Source: Symsagittifera roscoffensis
Lineage: Eukaryota; Xenacoelomorpha; Acoela; Convolutidae
DNA length: 64,000 bases
Reading direction: 5' to 3'
Assembly (NCBI RefSeq): GCF_963678635.1
Contig: NC_087071.1
Span: forward strand, 11,793,088-11,857,087
Shown here: positions 38,801 through 48,200 of the stretch, piece by piece
How positions within the stretch are numbered: the first letter of the stretch is position 1
Layout: the number at the start of each line of letters is the position of its first letter
Position numbers and translations under genes: made by a program
The notes under the pieces: model-generated
Database searches by the model: none
What the model was told of the DNA's origin: nothing
What the model saw: only the letters and a program-made list of their open reading frames with translations

Positions 38801-41708
38801 CTATCAAGATCAAGACCGCGTACACGAATTGTAGGGCGGGTGGCATGCTTGCGTATCCTGGGGATGTGGTAAACACCACCTTTGTCTTGGACCCAAATCT
38901 TGAGGCTACGTTCTCTTGTACCTCATTCATCGCCGCAAATAACGCCTGAATGGCCTCCCATATCTTCCTTGATGTCGGAACCTCCTTGCCCTTCAGTTGC
39001 TCAAGAAGTCCCATCGCATGCAGGTGGTCATTCATTCCTGCAAACAATAGCAGCTCAGGTTCACAGGGCATCTCCGACTTTATTGCCACCACTAGGGTCA
39101 ACATCTGGTTCAATTCGGCTCCTGGCAAAGAGTATACCAGAGTCTCCGGCCAGAACAACTTGGGAGACGTTCCTTCGAAGTCCGATCCCGCCACAATGAC
39201 TACTCTTGCAGCAGCTGGATCTGCTCTATCATAAACTGCCAGAGTCTTGGCCAATTGGGTGCCGCCACAGGGCTTCCCGTACCTGGAATCCTCTGCCAAC
39301 TTGGGACCTTCGTAAGCAGCGTCAGGCAACTCCATTCCCCCCGGATTGAGTAGCTTGTCTACCACTTTTAATTGCGCCGGGGTTGCCAACTTGATCCTGG
39401 CGATGCCAGTTCGGTGCTTGGGAGGTTCTACTATAAGTCCGGGACTCCCTAGCAGCTTGAGAGGCCTATAGTTAATGGGTCCCATGATCGCTTTTGTGGG
39501 AATTCCAGTCAGGTCTGTAGTCTCCATTAACCTCGCTCTCGAGAAATGCGCCTCGTGTGCTTTCAACCAGTCTACGCAATGATGTCTATTCAAGTCCTCA
39601 TGCGACACTCGTTCGATCCCCAGGGTTTCCGCCAACTCTCGTCTGCATTCCAAGGTCTCTAGATCCAGTTCCTTCACCTTCTCAGGATATCTCAAGCGGG
39701 TAGTCTCCATAGACTTCTTTTCTCTCCTGCCATCTGCCACCACCACGGAGGACATCGCCGAGCCCGGAGGTGTTGATGACTCTACCTCCTCCGACTCCAT
39801 TGGTGTGGCACTCTGCAATCGGGTCTGATTGCTCCTTGAACTGTCTCTAGTATCAACTCTCGCTCCCAAGCGACCAGCCAAGGCTCTCGAGGCAAGGAAT
39901 GGTGGGTTGGGAGGTGGTCCTAAAGTGAATTGGGCTGTCTCCAGCAGGTCCGCTTCTAGTGTGTTTATATGTTCCTGGAAGACGTCGTTCAGCCACTCCG
40001 CTCCCCTTGGCCTATCGAAATGGATTCCATCTTTCGAGGTGTCTTCAGGGAATCCCTTGTTCTCCATGCGTTCAGCTATGTCCAGCAGCCTGAGAGGAAG
40101 CACACTCTTTCGGTGTATGTCTCGGATCGCCTTGTTCAGGCTCCGCACCTTCTGGTTCATCTCTAGGGCGTGCTGATCAAACATCATGTTGTAGGGGACC
40201 GTGCATACCGTCAGCAGGATGGGGTCCATCTGGATCCTCAGTTCCTCAAGAAGGCAGCTCATCTTGTCGCACAGCCTCGTTTTTTTCCTCGCTTCTCCCC
40301 TTGACACGTCGTTGGTCCCAACCATCAGGGTCACTGTGTAAACTTTGGTCATCCCTATCATGTCCAGGGTTGCCAACATCTGTGGCGTGGCAGCTCCAGC
40401 GAAACTCAAGACTCCTGTCTGCCAGTGTGACCGTATCTGGGTCAACACCCGCACCAGGCTATCCCCTATAATTAGGTGAACTGCACCCTCTGGCACACGA
40501 GGTGGCGCTAGATACTCCACCCAGGCTGCGTCATGGAAGCAGTCCCTCCTGGCTCCCTGTTCCGCACTCCAGTCCAGCCGATTGTGCCTGTGGTAGTTCC
40601 CTTCTGTATTCTTCTTGTAGCTCGCGATCACGACGTTTCTGACCGGCTGTTCCCTCCAAGTTGGGGGAAGCTCTGGCCTTGTCGATCTTTCACGACTCTG
40701 CTGCTGCAATTTCTCGCCCAGCTCCTTCAGGCGCGATGAGGCGCCACTCACCTGGCTGCCACTCGAGGTCGAGGTTGGGGTATATCCGGGTAACACCACA
40801 TCCATCAGAGGGCGTACAGGTTGGGTCTCTAGGTTGCGCAAGGAAGGCGTCACGTCATTCGGTATCCAGACCTCCAAGCCTTCACTCATGTGTTCCCTGG
40901 CCTCGCGGTCAAGGTTGAACCGTCCTCTAGCCCTGGGAGCTTCATCCACCTCCATGCGCGACTCCGGCCTCGAGCTTGTCACCACTCGTTCGTTAGACCT
41001 GGCTCCCTTTTGTGCGTCAAGCTCGCGTTGTCGCTGTTCTATCCTTTCCAACTCCGACTTTAGTTGATCACGATTCGCGACGTTCTCCCGCACCCTTAGC
41101 TCCTGCTGATGTTCAGCCCTCAGCATCTCAAGTAATTTCAACGTCTGATCTCGCTCGTCGACTGCCTGGTCCCTCTCCAGCTGAAGCTTCTCCCTATCCA
41201 GCTTCGCCTGATCCCGATCGAGGTTCGCTTTATTCTTTTCCTTCAGCGCCTTCTCAAGCTCTTTCTTTAGGACCCCCTGCTCCGGATATGCCTCGGTCGT
41301 CTGTTGCGCTCGCGACATCGACGGCACCTTACTCGAGCTCTGTCCCGTGGATCTTGCTGTTGGCCTCATCGGTAGCGGGAACTCTCCTGCGCCGTGTTCG
41401 GTGTTGTTACTCAGGCCAGGATTTCTTGCCAAGTCAAAGCCCCTTACTCCTCCATCCGCATTCCAAGACAACCATCTGGTCTGTGCCCGATTTGATATGC
41501 CCTCGGTGGTGTAGCCGACTATCAAGACGGCCTCCGTCGCAGACTCCCTGCACTCACCCTGGTCCTCCAACTGGAGGATCGCATTCAGCATCACCGCCAT
41601 TCTTTCGTCTATCTGGGTGTGGTCCAGGTCCCTCAAGCGTCTGTACAGCTCGTCAAGAGTGGGCTTCTGCAGAGCCGCGGGCACGGAGTTCCAGAATCGG
41701 TCTGCCAT
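32829..41708 (-). CDS. Element B ORF2: giant accessory protein with SGNH hydrolase and second SGNH-like domain
   Basis: This 2959-residue protein has the same length as the copy in A, with substitutions scattered over it. The catalytic blocks of the first SGNH domain are all kept (GDS, FAGAATP, GTND and DGIH at the same residue numbers 415-563). In the second, degenerate domain the AGSDF and AGMND blocks are kept, but GDDHP has become GDDHT, consistent with weaker constraint there. The N-terminal domain, coiled coil, hydrophobic stretch, acidic linker and Cys-rich C-terminal islands are unchanged. Retaining the exact length over nearly 9 kb after measurable divergence suggests the protein has been needed for transposition. 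It lies about 540 bp downstream of ORF1, with a TTTTCAG acceptor-like site between them. Confidence 0.9.
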   Translation of the reverse strand: MADRFWNSVPAALQKPTLDELYRRLRDLDHTQIDERMAVMLNAILQLEDQGECRESATEAVLIVGYTTEGISNRAQTRWLSWNADGGVRGFDLARNPGLSNNTEHGAGEFPLPMRPTARSTGQSSSKVPSMSRAQQTTEAYPEQGVLKKELEKALKEKNKANLDRDQAKLDREKLQLERDQAVDERDQTLKLLEMLRAEHQQELRVRENVANRDQLKSELERIEQRQRELDAQKGARSNERVVTSSRPESRMEVDEAPRARGRFNLDREAREHMSEGLEVWIPNDVTPSLRNLETQPVRPLMDVVLPGYTPTSTSSGSQVSGASSRLKELGEKLQQQSRERSTRPELPPTWREQPVRNVVIASYKKNTEGNYHRHNRLDWSAEQGARRDCFHDAAWVEYLAPPRVPEGAVHLIIGDSLVRVLTQIRSHWQTGVLSFAGAATPQMLATLDMIGMTKVYTVTLMVGTNDVSRGEARKKTRLCDKMSCLLEELRIQMDPILLTVCTVPYNMMFDQHALEMNQKVRSLNKAIRDIHRKSVLPLRLLDIAERMENKGFPEDTSKDGIHFDRPRGAEWLNDVFQEHINTLEADLLETAQFTLGPPPNPPFLASRALAGRLGARVDTRDSSRSNQTRLQSATPMESEEVESSTPPGSAMSSVVVADGRREKKSMETTRLRYPEKVKELDLETLECRRELAETLGIERVSHEDLNRHHCVDWLKAHEAHFSRARLMETTDLTGIPTKAIMGPINYRPLKLLGSPGLIVEPPKHRTGIARIKLATPAQLKVVDKLLNPGGMELPDAAYEGPKLAEDSRYGKPCGGTQLAKTLAVYDRADPAAARVVIVAGSDFEGTSPKLFWPETLVYSLPGAELNQMLTLVVAIKSEMPCEPELLLFAGMNDHLHAMGLLEQLKGKEVPTSRKIWEAIQALFAAMNEVQENVASRFGSKTKVVFTTSPGYASMPPALQFVYAVLILIAEGSEWRILMAAPNRELEPVNLRLYKSELPAAWADISHALRGFYGLADVLIVLDEVLLLEISNFARQLKFSPVIGDDHTAINQLTASLWFRFMEVKVANSTSKSRGPSNERRNVVETEKQLESMKYRLTQENGWWPFLTPRLENVTNKTREEAPLLVKQIWSFLEKQLELTEVRDMTVARFVSAANEVTIAGFWREHAKGELRTRRDYEILKFLSPCWEKEFLAGVFGTTATIFGAFVQEILGMPISLLLALYLVYPRYLFNMGPAYMFSRGVETLRVDGYLALVLLTHGELVSFHRLMEYGEPLSMGRVHTSIETSSYKCAAGLKTLLVQYLMMQNRYMTGEDENPTSREEWEKANRGMPLLTDLCLAMRSDPMGIIRGLEEVVTCIYGPAVTYAFPDPLVITYRHSVTHLSLISVLDGTALNWCQQEVLRARMSNTVLFGKVKDAELIVCNFRGQMQCRMGGKREGPIEMYPKFWNLNPLTADGREILRIPAWKECFALVKRELETIMEKEILPATMPEFPIVRRMTLGMNSPLVVPSIMARMTAEEMQKDFTDGWDPLFIGYTAAVYFHTSEMKVNSWTTQAKKSRGSQPPGYEVRKVLRTLEKEGLENMLPIWDDGRMIVMEGHVALVDDMKFATRKYKAPYGLEQVEIRQEGTELDAAGQLHVALTEYKNLDPATPSPLSVDTPGDKRSGPVEDRFKKILERRRHESEEESMDETLSEAGEDMEVGNTPEPGPSGEELTTQELLKDLSEENWADTATPPLIPSPRKNLELPLAGETFNMGMLLLSSEEREKNTFEGNRDIFLGSLEDDAWQEFLEEFNREVGSETTLDKFKKELWDAVVRFGEPLLIGTGLDEKARKELLNKLVELRNARSKTRKEKCEDSSTLKQKTVDKMVDDIKRDKVGTSNMIKSTNILKARAGGRQELEGVDGEVESMMIATTPSSRDVKTRKRKREVEGWGSPSVDAVSEGNLRETAPIVLARCKTAGYKNSSELRKPLEVEKEIEVCTSSTSEEDFKPQKVNVKRGSTNGQVGEVEIGKEWISKAHQDMGKQVTSDPLERNKTRNTSRTWWVALETLKEMEDCLKKLDSGIARRRRNWATQQKAEVNKIEMASHLKRSWQSLLKDHFEEAMRTSSSAPPLMANPFVRTAGQLMFTWSLVGIELETLTSYDRLKLGSKKLEVYQALMQHVARDNSGLSLARRKDATCFLRWTMSMMSDSTILACHQRASGSKTMERRVSTIILNVYQSTGIEKEDGSRLSLENHRKLDEVRRFSNKKFEEEHDVHRNLASSEQYSRLSEKGEYQYVSGVMGIAYNPFLDSEAGGAHRNHEVAELLKFWTERIMEIDAVEKEGPSLGLILEKTPEVISIPRSNKRVEVNMGGGDGLLTTNLGVIWKLLRPSWCPHPHASLIEETTERVRLAPTEDEDLAKLSVLHKLITPQMQEPSERTSDPGSAKKLEPGSCLDSTCGNGEHICDGRSCVRILSFQKEDLVTWFEDITEREKSEVQIIAECYARTTVNIATALGFFSRMCGLQALERLESEHHLVTALSVESWPGVLQVTQKHIRSWKVGLEAEMGFPMSEAYGLPLNAKSLIGSMMANLCGSHYPLHMAMVEVSSQRILVDKAFSVPKCVRLARMSHHSHKLLRKIKGTVPKELRDDLSEIWGEDLLKLERENTSDHERQNVIGKPVGSTPNLEDNDTMHEKMMELEPLLEASGERNLRSIEISHGECPCHCLAQTVWYPDHKNLCLVWDVEEIRSIGLPDHRQKVTLLVVSTMLALRWIEENITKYREATTPTAESIYAIDYSRRLELFETACKVFAIPTEVRHVWSRLRYFPWFRATLTSWLYRATKDHMRKHQKEYRQFQAEIGPEAFKRPLLTHRNAITTGWKRVGKMSRDNTKARESILEEDLAKNVSLSLHNSFCLNREARVKALPNQAKRLQEQREWMRSYEQLKAWEEIVISSDDEEELLRQFAASSTSGCSTSKAKSTR

Positions 41709-42251
41709 TCTTTATAACTTCGGGATGTGTGGAGATAGATGTTAACCAGCTCAAGAATTACCTTACCAACTCAAGAATTACCTTACCAACTCAAGAATTA
41801 CCTTACCAACTCAAGAATTACCTAATTCAAGAATTCTCTAGGAATTTTCTCTTGCAAGCACTTGCTGTAGATCCGGATTATCGCGTGTCCAATCACGATT
41901 CTCTTCTTCTGTTTCTCGCTTGAGTGTAGTTGGATATTCAACTTTGTTTTTCAAACTTGATCTGAAAACATAAAGCTCATTAAAACTTAGTATGTCACGT
42001 TCCTGACCTAGAGACCCCCCTTTTACCCATATGATTAAAATCCTATCATTCACATATCACTTAAAACAATTCGATTGGATTTCCCTTAAGAACATGCAGA
42101 TTCATTTTATGTTTTAGCACCATCAATTCTTTCTTTTAAAATTCAAATGTCATGCCAATCACATCTTAAGATCCCTTTACCTGCGCCGCACCCCAGTACC
42201 TAACTCAAGACTCCTCCCTCACACCCGACTCGATACCTCCATGTACCCGAC
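41709..42251 (-). other. Inter-ORF region of element B
   Basis: This 543-bp non-coding gap holds the 20-bp repeats and the same TATGTTTTCAG acceptor-like sequence as element A (minus strand, near 41961-41971). No gene is visible. Confidence 0.5.
41741..41820 (-). repeat. Four 20-bp repeats upstream of ORF2 (element B)
   Basis: Three perfect units (plus strand CCTTACCAACTCAAGAATTA) and one divergent unit stand in tandem 32 bp upstream of the ORF2 start. Element A has three. Each contains CTTGAG on the coding strand. Confidence 0.85.
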
Positions 42252-45200
42252 TCAGGCGATGCTCAAGTAGTACTTCTTGTGAAGATGCACCATTATCTCG
42301 GTTTCTGCAAAGACCACATGTAGGATAGCATACAATTCCCTCGAGCTCAGTTTGCCCCTGTTTGGGTCGTACACCGGCATCGAGACCTCCACTATTCCTC
42401 TTTCAATCATGAAGTCACGTAGTCTTGTCAGTGCCAATATCACGTGTTCGGGATCAATTATGTTTCTGTCGTTGACTCTCGTTACTAGGAAGCAGAGGTA
42501 TTTGCCCGGGACTTGTGCTACTGACGGTGGAAGCGCTGCCATGCCTTCCAGTCCCGGCCTCTGTCTGAACAGGAACTCTACGTTCTGGTACTCTCTTTTG
42601 AAGTCAGCCTCCAATCTTGACTTGAAACTCATGTCCGCCGTGATGCAGATCGCGTTGGTCCTGTTTGACAGGATGAAGTCGCTATCCGTTATCATGATGT
42701 TCTCTGAGTATTCATTGGGTATTTCGAATTTCGTTTTGAAATTCCTTCCTATGGTAGGCTCTGGTTCTTCTTCCTCCAGTTCCAATCCGCTTGTTTCCCT
42801 CACTTCCTTGAGCTTCTTTATCATCAAATTTTCGGTGTGGGTAAGTCCTACCCCCACTCCCCGGACAAAAATATTTATCGACGTCCCCGTCGATGTAGTC
42901 GGGTCTGAATTGTCCTTAGGGATGTCCAGTGGCCTGTCTGTTGCTGTCCATCCGAAAAGAGGGTCCTCTGTCTTCATGTAATTTGCTGCTGATATATCGA
43001 CTTGCTGAATGCTTTGTCCTTCGTGGCTCTCGTCTTTGACATCACGCATCCACTCTAGAATCCTCAAGTTCGTGTTCTCCCTCCTTTCTATTTCACTCTG
43101 CTCGAGATCCGTCTCCAATTCTGGCGTCGAGTAATCATCCTGCGGATAATGTCCACCATCGTCAATCACTTGCCATTCCTCTTCGGCCTCCAGTTCGCCT
43201 GCGCTTAGTAGTTCATCGCCCAACTTGTCTGGCTGTATCTTATCGATCAAGAAGTCATCCCCGTACCTATTGTACCTCATACCTGTTCGTTTACGATTGC
43301 CCGTCCTGGTTTCCGGTGGTGTTGGTCGATCCGGTTCCATCCACTTCGGTACCTCGTTTTGCTCGGGATCGTTCCAGTCTTCTTCTACAAATGAACCTGC
43401 ATCCGACTCCACTTCTATCTTTTCGTTGTCGTCCAAACTCAAGTTCTCATTACCATCATTTTTCTCTCTAGTGCCTTTCTCATTCACTTCGCACGCTGGT
43501 TCCACCACCAGGTACTCAAGACCTTCCATGTCTTTTGGCAGGCACCAGTCCTCCGGAGACGGAATGTGAGGCTTCAGATTTTCGTAATGTGCTGCTCGCC
43601 CTGTACTCAAGCGATAGAACCTTCCTTGTTGATGTACTTCCGTAATCATGAACGGTCCTCTCCATTTCTTGAGTAGTTTCTTTGTTCCCTTGGGCGGTAT
43701 GACATTTTGGAAAACCCACACGTATTGGCCCACTTCGTATGGCTTTGCTCTTAGTATCTTTTCGTCATATTTCTTGCGTTGCCTCATTTGCGCTTGCGCC
43801 GTGTTTCTCCGACATAGCTCGTTTAGCTCTTGTTGTCTTTTGATCGCTTCCTTCACGTATGCTTGAGGTGACGTCCTCTTCCCCTCGTACTCCGGGTAGA
43901 AGAATGTTAGAGGCATTGCCCTTTCCCTGCCTGTCAACATCATGAAAGGACTGATACCCGTCGTTGAGTGCTGAGTACTATTATAGGCTCCTACTACTTG
44001 TGGCAGGTATTTGTCCCAGTCCGTCATGTATCTCGAGCAGTACACCCTGAGCATGTTGACCAGTGTCCTGTTCTGTCTCTCTACCAACCCATTGGTCTGT
44101 GGATGATAGGTCGTCGAGTGTGCTTGAGCAATGTGTGATCTCTTCATCAATTCTTTTGTCAAGTCCCCCACAAAAGCCTTGCCGTTGTCTGACTGGAAAG
44201 TCATTGGACAACCATATCGCGATATCCAATGCGTTATCAGGTGATCACATGTCTCCTCTGCTGAGGCTGTCTGGCACGGAACCGCTTCCGCCAACTTGGT
44301 GAAGTGATCTATTATAACTAGTATTTGGTTATAACCCGACTCCGTCATGCAGATTTTCTGATGGTCTATCTGCACCACTTCATTGAATTCCGAACTCTCG
44401 ACAGACTTGAGGGGAAACTTCATCTTCCTTGGGTCTTTTACTTGAAGGCATGCTAGGCAGGCATTCACCCACCTCTCGCAAGCTTTTCTCATTCCCGGCC
44501 AGTCAAACCTGTGAAGTATCCTTTGTTGTACTTTATCTATCCCCTGATGGCCCATCTGGTCGTGTGATCTGAAAAGCACTTCCGTTTGGTACAGTTGTGG
44601 TAGTATGATGAGGTTGTGTTTGTGTATTATCTTTTCCTCATCTCTTCTCTTGCACGCTACCACCCCTTCCGCTGTGTGATAAAGTAAGTCTCTTTTTTCT
44701 TTGTAGAACTGGCTCAAGATCTTGTAGCTGTCTTCCTCAAGTTCCCCCTTCTCCTTGACTCCAGAATGGATCCATTTGGAGAGGTTACTTGTCATTTTGT
44801 CATTCTTCTGGGCCCTTATTAGGTCAGACAGTCTATATCTCGCCTTAACGTGCTCCTTTAGCGCCATGATCTGTCCATTCATCTCACCAGGGTTGTGGAT
44901 GTCATCGCTCAGTTTCACACATATTATCCTTTTCACGATTTTCATGTCGTCCTCTGGTACCAGATTCGTTCTCACTTTTGAGTTGCACGATAGTTCCCTA
45001 AGTGGCTTTCTTGAAACTGCTATTTTCTCGAGCTCTTCTCCACCTCGTACCTCTTGTATTTCCAGATTGTACGTCCCTGAAGATGGATCTGTCTGTAGTT
45101 CCCTGTCGTGCTGTCTCATCTTCTCTTCCGCCAGTATCATGCATAGACTGTCTTGATCTTCACTGCTCTCATCCGAGTCTTCATCCCATTCTTTACGCTC

Positions 45201-48200
45201 CCCGGACAATTTTCCTTCTCCGGTTTCGTCTCCTTCCATGAATCTGGACCACTCCCCGGACTCTTGATCTAGTCCCAGGTGTTCAATTTCTCCTCTGAAT
45301 GTCACTTTCTTATCCCTGACTTTTGTTTGCTCCAGAATTTTCTCGGGGATTTTCTCAACTAGTGATCGCACAACTTCCTTGCTATCAGTGGTGCTTTCTT
45401 TTGAGATGTCAGTATTGTTCACTGTTTTTTCTCTCCGAAGTATGGTTAGTTCCGGTGCCTCCTGACCTTTCCCTTGGATCACGGGCTTATCATCTGATAG
45501 TTTCTCAAGCAACCTCATTAAGTCTTCATCTATTCGGACCGTTCCCTCCTCTACCTGGGTGAGATCATAACCTTTTGCCTTGAGTGTCTCCCTCACGATT
45601 TTGGACTTGAGCATTATTCCTATCGGAATCCCACTGCTTTTCTTCAAGATGGTCTTTTCAAGAGTTTCTTTCGGCAATTCGGGATGATCTTCAATCGGTT
45701 TGCCTGATTTGTCCAGCCATCTCGTGAGTGGAAGACTGTCGTACGTTTCTTTGTCCATGAAGGAGAAGCCATCTTTGATCTCAGGTCTGTCCGCCTCTCT
45801 TTGTTCTTGCCTCTCGTAGAACTCCGTCTTCTTACTCAAGCTGTCAGCATTTTGATGTTTATCTCGTGTTCTGTGCTCAATTATCATGTTGTATCCATCC
45901 AAGCGAACTATCCACCTCCCAATATAGCTCTGGTCCATTGAGTACGTTTTCAGCCAGCTTAGTGCTCGGTTGTCGACTCGCAGCTTGAAGGGCTCACTGC
46001 CTAGGTATGCTCTGTATTTTTCGACAAAGGTGACCACCGCGAACATCTCTGCTTTCGGTGCTCCGTACTTCATTTCTGTGTCACTTAGGACCTTGCTCCC
46101 GTATGCTATTGGTCTCAAGACTGTCTTCCCATTCCATTCTTGTTCTTGATGGAGAATCCCAGAAATAGCGACTACTGACGCGTCCGTGTCTAGCACGTAC
46201 ATCCCCTTCTCTGTCGGCATACCCAGTACTGGTGCCTCACATAGCTCTTTCTTTATTCTCTGGAATGACTCTTCTGCCGCGTTGTTCCACGTGAACTTCT
46301 TGCCCTTATGTCTCATTAGTTGTTGCATCGGGTATACCTTGTCCGCATAGCCCTTGATGAATTCTCTATAATAGTTGGCGAAACCCAGGAAGCTCATCAG
46401 CTGGTGCTCCGTCTTCGGTGATTTCCAGGTTAGGACTGCTTCCACGGCGTCTGGATCAGGTCTGATGCCGTGCTTATCTACCATCCTTCCCAAGTATTTA
46501 ATCGAGTCCTTGAGTATCTCGCACTTTGATGGTTTACACTTCAGCCCCGATCTTTTCATGCACGCGAACACCTCGTCAAGCCTCTCGATGTGGTCTTCTA
46601 GTGTCGGCGTTGCTATTACCACGTCGTCCACGTAGCACATTACCAGGTTGCCGTACTTCTTCGTCACGCCTATCAACGCGTGTGCCATCAGCCGCTGAAA
46701 CGTGGCTGTTGCATTGCAGAGTCCAAACGGCATCCGTTTCCATTGAAACAGACCCAACTCGCAGGCGAACCCTGTCTTGTCCCTGTCTTGCTTCCTTAAT
46801 GGTACCTGCCAAAAGGCCGAGCCTAAATCAAGAGTCGTAAAAAATTTCGCATCACCTAACTTCGAGAGGCTCTCATCAATTCTAGGTATGGGATAGGCAT
46901 CCTTCACCGTGACGGAGTTCAGGTATCGAAAGTCACAACAAAACCTTAACTGGTCGCCTTTCTTTTTGGCCATCACTACTCCACACGCCCACGGTGACTT
47001 GGATGGTTCTATCATGTCATACTCTAGTAACGTTTCGATTTCTTTTCTACACGCGTCCGATTTGTGTGGGGTCATGCGCCTCGCCCCCTCCCTGTGTGGT
47101 ACCGCGTTTTCCTCAAGTTCAATTTCATGTTCAACAAAATTACAACACCCGATATCCGCCTTATGCCTTGAAAAGACCTCCTCGTTTCGCTCTAGTACGT
47201 CCTTGATAGCTTCGAGCTGTTCATCTTTCAGTTTGCCCCTTAAATGTTCAATCTCCGGCAGAACCGGTTTATCAGTTTGCATTTCATCTAGTGTGGGTCG
47301 CTCTGGAAAGTTCGAACAGCTCGAAAGCCCATCGTCCGTTTCTGACTTAAGTGATTTGATAAGACCTGAAGAATCTTTTATTCTCTGCAATCGTCTCAAG
47401 ATACAAATTTTGTCCCTGTGGTTGGGACAATCAACAACTTCATTTTGTTTTGAGTTTTCAATTGTTTCATATCGAGTTTTAACCGGTAAAGCATATCCCA
47501 GCTTCCTCCCTCTCTGTATCGTGATCGGTATATCAAGGGTATTCAACAAGACACTGACGCAGAGGCCGCTCTTCGTTATCGAAAATGATCTTCCTAAAAC
47601 AGCAGCGCTTTGACTATTGGGATTCGGAACTATACACACTTGCTTGTTGTCACTTAGTTCATTATAATTTTTCATCCTCAAGCTTACGATTGCCGCTTCA
47701 TTAGCTTTTAACCTCACTCTCCTACTCAATAATACCGGTGCTTTGTTTTCATTCGCCATTATTAAATTTACCGGTTTGATTGCGTACCTCCTATCCGGGT
47801 TCCGTATCCTGAACATTGCATTATTTAGATCAATCGTTACGTCGAAATTCCTGATGAAGTCTCTGCCCAAAATGAATTGGTCAGATTCATCTAGGTTTTC
47901 TACCACGATGAAGCTCATCCACAGGTTACGTTCCCCCAAATTGAGGGCTATTATCGGCGTCCTGCCCAGCACCCGTAGGGCCCCTTTGTTTGCAGCTGAC
48001 AGCCGTATTCTCGAGTCTATCAAGTCACCTTTGTCAAAGCCCATCTTTTCCCATGTTTCGATTGGTATGACGCTCAAGACTGCTCCCGTGTCAAGTAATC
48101 CACGCAACTGAGTCTTTTTGCCATTTATGTCTAGCACGTGCCCTGTCACGTCTGCTTCCGTCCCGATGTGCATTGCATCTTCTTCAAGCATGGCACAGTG